This document shows positions 1 through 6,899 of a stretch of 64,000 bases of DNA, piece after piece (positions within the stretch are counted from its first letter, which is position 1; each line of letters begins with the position of its first letter). A program made the position numbers and the translations under genes. Below the pieces are notes generated by a model that saw only the letters and a program-made list of their open reading frames with translations, had not been told where the DNA came from and did not search any database. The DNA comes from DAIQRJ01 sp963708795 (GTDB taxonomy: Bacteria; Actinomycetota; Actinomycetes; Propionibacteriales; DAIQRJ01). The stretch covers positions 124,001-188,000 of the forward strand of contig CAVPUH010000012.1 of assembly GCA_963708795.1 (NCBI GenBank), written 5' to 3'.

Positions 1-280
1 CGCAACCGCTTCCTCGACCCGGACCAGCGTGCCCGAGCGCTCGCACTCTCCGGGTCGCTCGCGGCTGCCCGGCGCTCGGCGGCCGAGGGCGGCACTGCCG
101 CGGACGCCCTGCACGCGGCCGTCGCAGGTGCTGGCAGCCGCGGACGTGACGCCCGACTACCTCGAGATCCGTGACCCCGATCTCGGCGCTCCGCCCGACC
201 GCGGCGAGGCGCGGCTCCTGGTGGCCGCCGCGTTCGGTCCGACCCGGTTGATCGACAATGGTCTCGTGACGTTCGTGTGA
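1..280 (+). pseudogene. panC: Pantothenate synthetase, 3' end, frame-disrupted
   Basis: This is the carboxyl end of pantothenate synthetase, which joins pantoate and beta-alanine with ATP in the cytoplasm. The 5' part lies outside the window. Frame 1 reads RNRFLDPDQRARALALS, the SRN-x-L-x-x-x-x-R-x-x-A-x-x-L block typical of PanC, up to about base 126. The typical ending (TPDYLEIRDPDLG, then GEARLLVAA and TRLIDN) is in frame 2 from about base 128 to the TGA at 278-280. Removing one base near 127 joins the two. panD follows 108 bases later on the same strand, the usual actinobacterial order. A sequencing error is at least as likely as a real mutation. Confidence 0.85.
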
Positions 281-388
281 ACGCCGTGCGTCGAGAGGTC
301 GCCAAGCTCACACACCCGTCGGACCCACGGGATTGACCCGTTGGACCACACTGGTAGTTCACGCGTCGACCGACAGGAGTGACCGTCC

Positions 389-826
389 GTGCTGCGGCAC
401 ATGCTGACTTCCAAGATCCACCGCGCCACGGTGACGGAGGCCGATCTGCACTACGTCGGCTCGATCACCGTCGACGAGGATCTGCTCGACGCCGCGGGGC
501 TGGTGGAGGGCGAGAAGGTGCTGGTGGTCGACGTGACCACCGGTGCGCGGCTCGAGACCTACTGCATCATCGGCCGCCGCGGGAGCGGCGTCATCGGCAT
601 CAACGGTGCCGCGGCCCACCTGGTCGCTCCCGGCGACGTGGTGATCGTCATGGCGTTCGGGATGCTCGACGCGGTTGAGCTGGCCGAGCACGAGCCCAAG
701 GTCGTGTTCGTGGACGCGCGCAACCACATCGTGGATCTCGGCCACGACCCGAAGGCGGTCCCGCCCGGACACGGCCTCGGTACCAGCGCGAACGTCTCGC
801 AACTGCCCCGGGTGAGCGCCCGGTGA
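389..826 (+). CDS. panD: Aspartate 1-decarboxylase precursor
   Basis: PanD converts L-aspartate to beta-alanine, the partner of pantoate in the reaction catalysed by PanC. The 145-residue product begins MLRHMLTSKIHRATVT, as in mycobacterial PanD. It keeps the Gly24-Ser25 pair in HYVGS where the proenzyme cuts itself to form the pyruvoyl cofactor, plus Lys9, Tyr58-type region and the GSGVIGINGAAAHL block. The GTG at 389 is chosen because it gives the family's N-terminus and follows CAGGAG at 374-379. Its stop overlaps the nadB start (GTGA), so beta-alanine and quinolinate synthesis, both drawing on aspartate, are translationally coupled. The last 25 residues are not conserved. Confidence 0.97.
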   Translation: MLRHMLTSKIHRATVTEADLHYVGSITVDEDLLDAAGLVEGEKVLVVDVTTGARLETYCIIGRRGSGVIGINGAAAHLVAPGDVVIVMAFGMLDAVELAEHEPKVVFVDARNHIVDLGHDPKAVPPGHGLGTSANVSQLPRVSAR

Positions 827-2550
827 ACGCCGGGCCCACCATCGCACGTCGCCTCCCCGCCCCGCCGCCGGGCTGGACCGTGGCCACCGATGTCGTCGTG
901 GTCGGCACCGGCATCGCCGGCCTCACGGTCGCGCTCAACCTGCACGAAGCAGGGCATCGCGTGCTCGTCGTCACCAAGGACGTCCTGCGCTCGGGCTCCA
1001 CCCGCTGGGCTCAGGGCGGCATCGCCGCGGCTCTCGACCCGGGCGACTCGCCGCAGGAGCATCTCGACGACACCCTCGTCGCCGGCGCGGGTGTCTGCGA
1101 CGAGGCGGCCGTCCGACTGCTCGTCACCGAAGGCCCGGACGCGGTGGCGGAGCTGATCGAACGCGGGGCGATGTTCGACCGAACCGGAGCCGGTGAACTG
1201 TCCCTCACCCGTGAGGGCGGGCACCATCGCGATCGCATCGCCCACGCCGGTGGTGACGCCACCGGCGCGGAGATCTCCCGCGCCCTCGTGGCTGCGTTAC
1301 AGGCCGCCGACGGGATCGAGGTCGTGGAGCACGCGCTCGCCCTCGACCTGCGACTCGATGCCGAAGGTGGCGTCCGCGGACTCAGCCTGCACGTCATGGG
1401 GGAGGGCCAGCGCGACGGCGTCGGCGCGGTGGAATGCCGGTCGGTGGTGCTGGCCAGCGGCGGTCTCGGCCAGATCTTCGCCTCGACGACGAACCCGCCC
1501 GAGTCGACGGCGGACGGGATGGCGATGGCGCTCCGAGCCGGCGCGGTCCTGCGCGATCTGGAGTTCGTCCAGTTCCATCCCACCGTCCTCTGGCTCGGTG
1601 CGGGCTCACGCGGGCAGCAGCCGCTGGTCAGCGAGGCCGTCCGGGGCGAGGGCGCCGTGCTGGTGGACGCTGCCGGCGAGCGCGTCATGCTCGGCGTCCA
1701 TCCGATGGCCGACCTCGCGCCGCGAGACGTCGTCTCGGCCGCGATCGTGGCCCGGATGCGGGAGACCGGAACCGACCACGTGTACCTCGATGCGCGGGCC
1801 TTCGGTGCGCAGCGCTGGGAACAGCGGTTCCCGACCATCCTCGCGGCGTGCCGTGAGCACGGCATCGACCCCGTGAACCAGCTGATCCCCGTCGCCCCGG
1901 CCTGCCACTACGCCTCGGGCGGGGTCGCGACCGACATCGACGGCCGCTCGTCGATCCCTGGCCTGTACGCGTGCGGCGAGGTGGCCTGCACGGGCGTCCA
2001 CGGCGCCAACCGGCTCGCGTCCAACTCGCTGCTCGAGGGCCTCGTGTTCGGTCGGCGGATCTCGCGGCTGCTCGCAGCCGGCGATCCGCTCCGGGCCGCG
2101 GCGGCCGGCGGCCCTGCCGTCGACGGTGTCCCCGACGCAGCCGCGCCGGTCGATCCCGCGTCCTGGCTGCTCGACCCGGAGGCGGTTCCGTCGATGCGAA
2201 CGGCCATGTCGGACGGGTCCGGGGTGCTCCGCGACGCCGAGGGCATGGCCGCCACCACCGTGCGGTTGGCGGCTCTCGAACTCGAGAGCCGCACGATCGC
2301 CGTCGTTCCCGAGGTCGCCTCCTGGGAAGCCAGCAATCTCTTCGCCGTGTCGTCCGCGCTCGTGCAGGCCGCGTCGATCCGGGCCGAATCCCGCGGTTCG
2401 CATCGGCGCAGCGACTTCCCCGACCAGGACGACGTCTCGTGGGTCGGGCATCTCGACGATGTCCTCGCCGCGGACGGATCAGTCGTCACGTCCTTCACGC
2501 CGTCGCCGCTCGCGCTGCCCGGTCCGACCGAGGTCGGGGTGCCGGCGTGA
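823..2550 (+). CDS. nadB: L-aspartate oxidase
   Basis: NadB oxidises L-aspartate to iminoaspartate with FAD, the first step of de novo NAD synthesis. The 575-residue product has the dinucleotide-binding GTGIAG at residues 28-33, the substrate and flavin loop STRWAQGG near 59-66, EFVQFHPT near 248-255 and HGANRLASNSLLEG near 394-407. These are hallmarks of NadB within the succinate dehydrogenase flavoprotein family, followed by a C-terminal helical domain. The GTG start at 823 overlaps the panD stop, and its TGA overlaps the nadC start. nadA, whose product uses the iminoaspartate, is not in the window. Confidence 0.96.
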   Translation: MNAGPTIARRLPAPPPGWTVATDVVVVGTGIAGLTVALNLHEAGHRVLVVTKDVLRSGSTRWAQGGIAAALDPGDSPQEHLDDTLVAGAGVCDEAAVRLLVTEGPDAVAELIERGAMFDRTGAGELSLTREGGHHRDRIAHAGGDATGAEISRALVAALQAADGIEVVEHALALDLRLDAEGGVRGLSLHVMGEGQRDGVGAVECRSVVLASGGLGQIFASTTNPPESTADGMAMALRAGAVLRDLEFVQFHPTVLWLGAGSRGQQPLVSEAVRGEGAVLVDAAGERVMLGVHPMADLAPRDVVSAAIVARMRETGTDHVYLDARAFGAQRWEQRFPTILAACREHGIDPVNQLIPVAPACHYASGGVATDIDGRSSIPGLYACGEVACTGVHGANRLASNSLLEGLVFGRRISRLLAAGDPLRAAAAGGPAVDGVPDAAAPVDPASWLLDPEAVPSMRTAMSDGSGVLRDAEGMAATTVRLAALELESRTIAVVPEVASWEASNLFAVSSALVQAASIRAESRGSHRRSDFPDQDDVSWVGHLDDVLAADGSVVTSFTPSPLALPGPTEVGVPA

Positions 2551-3431
2551 CGGGGCTGTCCGCCGACCTGGCCGGTCGGATCACGTCGGCCGGACTGGAT
2601 CCCGCCGGCGTGACGACGCTCGTCCGCGCCGCACTCGACGAGGACCTCGGCGGTGGTGCCGACGTCACGACACTGGCCACCATCGGGCCTGAGCGGCACG
2701 ACGTCGCCGACTTCGTCGCCCGCGAGCCGGGCGTGGTCGCGGGTCTGCTCGTGGCCGAGGTCGCGATGGCCCTGGTCAGCGAGGGAAGCGCGGTCGTCGA
2801 AGGCCCGGGTCTCGAAGGCGCGGCCGTCGACGGCGGCACCGTCGTCCTGACCGTGCGGGGAGCCACCGCGCACCTTCTCACCGCCGAGCGGGTCGCCTTG
2901 AACTTCGTCCGGCACCTGTCCGGCGTGGCCACCCTGACCCAGCGGTTCGTCGAGGCGGTGGCAGGGACGCACGCGGTCATCCTCGACACCCGCAAGACGA
3001 CCCCGCTGCTACGCGCGCTGGAGAAGTACGCCGTGCGGTGCGGCGGCGGGACGAACCATCGGATGACGCTCTCGGACATGGCCCTCGTCAAGGACAACCA
3101 CATCCTCGCCGCCGGCGGGGTGGCCGAGGCCTACGCCAAGGTCCGCGACCTGGCCGGGACCATTCCGGTGGAGATCGAGGTGGTCGACGTGGCCGGCGCC
3201 CGCGAGGCCGTCGCGGCCGGGGCGACCCGCCTGCTGCTGGACAACATGCCTCCCGAGGTGCTGCGGGAGTGTGTCGACGCGGTCGGCGACCGGGCCCAGC
3301 TGGAGGCGAGCGGCGGCATCACCCTCGACGCGGTCCGGGCCATCGCGGAATCGGGCGTCGACTTCATCTCGGTCGGTGCGTTGACGCACTCCGCGCCGAA
3401 CCTCGACGTCGCCATGGACCTGCGCGGCTGA
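2547..3431 (+). CDS. nadC: Nicotinate-nucleotide pyrophosphorylase (carboxylating)
   Basis: NadC converts quinolinate and phosphoribosyl pyrophosphate to nicotinate mononucleotide. The GTG at 2547 overlaps the nadB stop (GTGA) and gives a 294-residue product, the normal family length. The N-terminal DEDLGGGADVTT (about 30-42), RKTTPLLRALEKYAV (about 149-163), GGTNHRMTL (about 166-174) and KDNH (about 182-185) are the conserved active-site blocks. ASGGI and SVGALTHSA near the end form the phosphate-binding barrel strands. It is the last gene of the overlapping panD-nadB-nadC run; lysS follows after 31 bases. Confidence 0.96.
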   Translation: MTGLSADLAGRITSAGLDPAGVTTLVRAALDEDLGGGADVTTLATIGPERHDVADFVAREPGVVAGLLVAEVAMALVSEGSAVVEGPGLEGAAVDGGTVVLTVRGATAHLLTAERVALNFVRHLSGVATLTQRFVEAVAGTHAVILDTRKTTPLLRALEKYAVRCGGGTNHRMTLSDMALVKDNHILAAGGVAEAYAKVRDLAGTIPVEIEVVDVAGAREAVAAGATRLLLDNMPPEVLRECVDAVGDRAQLEASGGITLDAVRAIAESGVDFISVGALTHSAPNLDVAMDLRG

Positions 3432-3462
3432 GGTCCGGCGTTCGCCGATAACCTCTGCACCC

Positions 3463-4986
3463 ATGACCGAACACCCCCCCGGCGTGCCGGACGACGCCGC
3501 GGACGCGCTGGAGAACCTGCCCGAGCAGATGCAGGTGCGACGGGCGAAGCGGGCGGCGCTGCTGGCGGTCGGCCGGAGCGCGTACGACGTCACCACGGCC
3601 CGTACCCACACGCTGGCGGAGGTTCGCGAGCAGTTCGCTGCGCTGGCGACCGATGAACGCTCCGGCACGGTGGTCACCGTCATCGGACGCGTGATCTTCG
3701 TCCGGGTCACCGGAAAGTTGTGCTTCGCACGGCTGCGGGACGGCGACGGCACCGAACTGCAGGCGATGCTGTCCCTGGCCGAGGTCGGCGAGGGCGAACT
3801 GGCCGACTTCAAGGCGTTCGTCGACCTGGGCGACCTCATCGGCGTGACCGGCGAGGTCATCTCGTCGCGTCGTGGTGAGCTATCGGTCTCGGCGACCTCG
3901 TGGACGATGGTGAGCAAGGCCCTGCGGCCGCTCCCCATCGAGCACCGGGCACTGTCGGAGGAGTCGCGGGTCCGCTCGCGGCACCTCGACCTCATCGTCC
4001 GGCCGGAGGCCCGGGAGATGCTGCGGCATCGCGCGCTCATCACCGCCTCCGTTCGCCGGACGCTCGACCGGTACGGCTACGTCGAGGTCGAGACACCGGT
4101 GTTGCAGACCATTCACGGCGGGGCCGCGAAACCGTTCATCACGCACTTCAACTCCCTCGACACCACGACTTACCTCCGGACGAATCTCGAACTGGCCCTG
4201 AAACGGCTGCTCGTCGGCGGAGTGCACCGGGTTTACGAGATCGGCCGGGTCTTCCGCAACGAGGGTCTCGATTCCACACATTCCGCCGAGTTCACCGAAC
4301 TCGAGGCATATGAGGCGTTCGGGGACATGCGCACGATGGCGGAACTGATCCGTTCGGTGGTTCTCGACGCCGCCGATGTGACGGGCGGCCGAGTCGTGCC
4401 GGATGGCGCCGGAGGGGACATCGATCTCGATACGGAGTGGACGTGGCTGCCGATTCACCGCGCCGTCGCCGACGCCGTGGGAGCCGACGTCACTGTCGAT
4501 ACCGATGTCGTGACGATGCGTTCACTCGCTGCGGACTCCGACGTCGAGGTGCCGGTGTCCGCGACCGCCGGGGAGATCGTTCTCGAATTGTATGAAAAGG
4601 TCGTCGAGCACACGTTGATGCACCCGACGTTCATCTACGACTACCCCGCCGACGTCCGACCGCTGGCGCGCCCGAAACCCTCCGAGCCGCGATTGGCGGA
4701 GGCGTTCGACCTCATCATCGGCGGCGTCGAGATCGCGCCTGCCTATTCGGAACTGGCCGATCCGGTGCTCCAGCGCGAACGGTTCGCCGAGCAGGCACGG
4801 CTCGCGGCCGCCGGCGACGAAGAGGCCATGCCACTCGACGAGGAATTCCTGACCGCACTCGAATACGGGATGCCGCCGGCGGGCGGAATGGGCATGGGAA
4901 TCGATCGTCTCGTGATGTTGCTCACGGGCGCCCGCTCTCTGCGCGAGACCATCCTGTTTCCGGCGATCCGGCCGGCCGCTCGCTGA
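3463..4986 (+). CDS. lysS: Lysyl-tRNA synthetase, class II
   Basis: LysS charges tRNA-Lys with lysine. The 507-residue product resembles mycobacterial LysS throughout. An OB-fold anticodon-binding domain occupies about 60-165 (GRVIFVRVTGKLCFA, then SSRRGELSV). The class II core carries RPEAREM, motif 2 FRNEGLDSTHSAEF near 262-275, GGVEIAPAYSEL near 425-436 and motif 3 GMGMGIDRLVML near 472-483. The spacing to nadC is short, so it may share that transcript. In many actinobacteria a type III pantothenate kinase gene (coaX) sits just upstream of lysS; none is present here. Confidence 0.96.
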   Translation: MTEHPPGVPDDAADALENLPEQMQVRRAKRAALLAVGRSAYDVTTARTHTLAEVREQFAALATDERSGTVVTVIGRVIFVRVTGKLCFARLRDGDGTELQAMLSLAEVGEGELADFKAFVDLGDLIGVTGEVISSRRGELSVSATSWTMVSKALRPLPIEHRALSEESRVRSRHLDLIVRPEAREMLRHRALITASVRRTLDRYGYVEVETPVLQTIHGGAAKPFITHFNSLDTTTYLRTNLELALKRLLVGGVHRVYEIGRVFRNEGLDSTHSAEFTELEAYEAFGDMRTMAELIRSVVLDAADVTGGRVVPDGAGGDIDLDTEWTWLPIHRAVADAVGADVTVDTDVVTMRSLAADSDVEVPVSATAGEIVLELYEKVVEHTLMHPTFIYDYPADVRPLARPKPSEPRLAEAFDLIIGGVEIAPAYSELADPVLQRERFAEQARLAAAGDEEAMPLDEEFLTALEYGMPPAGGMGMGIDRLVMLLTGARSLRETILFPAIRPAAR

Positions 4987-5021
4987 GCAACCGGGGGCCT
5001 GCACTCAGCTGCGGTCCGTGA

Positions 5022-5783
5022 TCACTCGCGCGGACGTACGCGCAGGTTCTGCATACCGCCGTCGACGGGGAGCGCCGTCGCGGTGGTCGAACTCGCCAGC
5101 GGACTCGCCAGGTAGGCGATCGCGAAAGCGACTTCCTCTGCTGACACCAATCGCCCCATGGGTTGCCGAGCTGCCAGCGCTGCCGCCTCGGCCTCGGGAT
5201 CAGCGGCCGCGGAGAGCAGGCGATTCACCCACGGTGTCGCCGCCGTCCCGGGATTGACACAGTTCACCCGGATCCCGTCAGCCACGTAGTCCGCCGCCAT
5301 CGCCATCGTCAGAGCGAGGACGGCCCCTTTCGATGCGGAATACACCTCGCGCTGTTGGAGACCCGCAGTAGCCGCGACCGAACAGGTGTTGACGATCGCG
5401 GCATGGTCGCTTTCCCGCAACCAGGGCATCGCGGCGCGGGTGACACGGACCAGGCCGAGGACATTGACGTCGAGGACCTTCATCCATTCGTCATCGGAAT
5501 TGTCACCGACCGCACCGGCCGCGCCGATTCCCGCATTGTTGACCAGGACGTCGATTCCGCCGAGGTGTTCCGCGGCCGCGGTGACCGCTGTGCGAACCGA
5601 CGCGTCGTCGGTGACGTCTGCTGTCAGCGCAGTGACGTCGTCGGCTGCGCCGGTGATGTCGCGATCGAGGATTGCGACGCGTGCGCCACGTTGCGTCAAC
5701 ACCGCTGCGGTGGCGTAGCCGATTCCGGATGCGCCGCCCGTGACTATTGCGCGCAGACCTTCGAAATCAGAGGCAGGTGACAT
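5022..5783 (-). CDS. Short-chain dehydrogenase/reductase (SDR)
   Basis: This is a classical SDR oxidoreductase of 253 residues; substrate unknown. From the ATG at 5783, preceded by a GGAG ribosome site, it has the NAD(P)-binding TGGASGIG at 15-22, NNAG at 82-85, the catalytic Ser near 135 and YSASK with Tyr148 and Lys152. An Asp at the end of the second strand (LDRD) suggests NAD rather than NADP. An in-frame ATG 16 codons upstream lacks a ribosome site and adds an unconserved tail. It converges on lysS with only 35 bases between the stops, and points away from lsr2. Confidence 0.88.
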   Translation of the reverse strand: MSPASDFEGLRAIVTGGASGIGYATAAVLTQRGARVAILDRDITGAADDVTALTADVTDDASVRTAVTAAAEHLGGIDVLVNNAGIGAAGAVGDNSDDEWMKVLDVNVLGLVRVTRAAMPWLRESDHAAIVNTCSVAATAGLQQREVYSASKGAVLALTMAMAADYVADGIRVNCVNPGTAATPWVNRLLSAAADPEAEAAALAARQPMGRLVSAEEVAFAIAYLASPLASSTTATALPVDGGMQNLRVRPRE

Positions 5784-6239
5784 GCGTGGCTCCAAGGGGA
5801 TTTCGGGGACTGTGGGTGTGTGCGTCGGCACTATGCGGAAAGATTCCCGTGTATGTGGTAGCTGAGGTAAGGTTCATTCGGTCGGGCGGACATGGTCGGT
5901 GTCCGATCGACATTCATGCACCATCGATGTTTCTGGTGATCGCACCTGTCCTCACCTGGGCACTTTTGCCAGGTGCGACATGCCGATCTCCGGGTGTCGG
6001 GCTTGGAGAAGACTGGTCGGCTCGGCCGCCCACGCTAGCAGCGACGCGATCGTCGCCGGCGCGGTGTCCGTCGATGTCCGAGCATGTCCCGCCGTCCCGA
6101 CGAAACCCGTCCGATCTCGGGTCGTCGGCTTTGTCGTCTCGACTCAGGCCGGTGAACCGCAGCCGGACAACCGCAGGCTGACGAAACCGCAGTACTCACG
6201 AAAGCACGTCAACGGAAGCCCCAACGAAAGGGAACAATC
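5784..6239. promoter_or_regulatory. Divergent SDR/lsr2 intergenic region with a hairpin
   Basis: No gene was recognised in these 456 bases between the divergent SDR and lsr2. The clearest structure is at 5953-5975: CACCTGG and CCAGGTG flank a short T-rich loop, and a CA/TG pair extends the stem past one bulged G. It lies about 265 bases before the lsr2 start. It could be an operator, or an RNA hairpin in a long lsr2 leader. The lsr2 promoter itself was not placed with confidence. Confidence 0.5.
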
Positions 6240-6581
6240 GTGGCTCAGCAAGTCAACGTCGTCCTCGTCGACGACATCGACGGATCAGAGGCCGGCGAGA
6301 CCGTGCTGTTCGGTCTCGACGGCGCGACGTATGAGATCGACCTCTCCGAGAAGAACGCGAAGAAGCTCCGTGACTCGGTCGCGCTCTACGTGGCCTCGGC
6401 CCGCCGTACCGGCGGTCGCCGCAGTGCCACCCGCGCATCCGGCCGGCCGGCCACGAACGCCGCCGCCACCGACACCGCGGCCGTGCGCGCCTGGGCCAAG
6501 TCGAAGGGATACGAGGTGTCGGACCGGGGTCGCATCTCCGCCGAGATCCTCGACTCCTACCGCAAGGCCAACCGCAAGTAG
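6240..6581 (+). CDS. lsr2: Lsr2 nucleoid-associated protein
   Basis: Lsr2 is the actinobacterial H-NS-like protein that coats and silences AT-rich, often horizontally acquired DNA. The 113-residue product has the N-terminal oligomerisation fold (QQVNVVLVDDIDG, then a beta hairpin to about residue 55), a basic linker rich in Arg, Ala and Thr, and the C-terminal DNA-binding domain with RAWAKSKGYEVSDRGRI. The Arg-Gly-Arg at 96-98 inserts into the minor groove in the known family structures. GTG at 6240 follows AAAGGGA. Its place between lysS and clpC is conserved in actinobacteria. Confidence 0.97.
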   Translation: MAQQVNVVLVDDIDGSEAGETVLFGLDGATYEIDLSEKNAKKLRDSVALYVASARRTGGRRSATRASGRPATNAAATDTAAVRAWAKSKGYEVSDRGRISAEILDSYRKANRK

Positions 6582-6593
6582 CGCTCGCGTCCT

Positions 6594-6628
6594 CGGCACC
6601 CGTTCCGGCTCCGGCCGGTCGGGTGCCG
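6594..6628 (+). terminator. Hairpin terminator candidate after lsr2
   Basis: A perfect 9-base stem, CGGCACCCG at 6594-6602 and CGGGTGCCG at 6620-6628, has a 17-base loop that can pair internally. It starts 12 bases after the lsr2 stop. There is no strong U-run after it, as is common for actinobacterial terminators. It would separate lsr2 from clpC. Confidence 0.7.
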
Positions 6629-6899
6629 TTGCCGTCTCTGGGTCCCGTTCAGCCACCAGCGAACATCGGCCGGCGCACGGCCGAGCGGGGAACATCGCTT
6701 CGACCAGGCCAGTTGTGGACGTCGACGGTGCGGATCCGGGCTCGAGGGCGGCACGCACGCTCCCGACGAAGGCCTTTCGTAACGCGGGGCCGGTTAACAT
6801 CAAGGCGGCCGCACCGCCACCTAAGGCCACGTCCTTCGAGGTCCGCCATCGAGGCCGGGTCGCCACATTGGCAACGCCATCTGTCTGCAAGGAGTTCTG
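6629..6899 (+). promoter_or_regulatory. clpC upstream region
   Basis: No gene was recognised between the lsr2 hairpin and clpC. The stretch should hold the clpC promoter. GTTAAC occurs at about 6793-6798, and the ribosome site GGAG at 6891-6894 precedes the start. No convincing ClgR or HspR operator could be assigned by eye. Confidence 0.35.
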
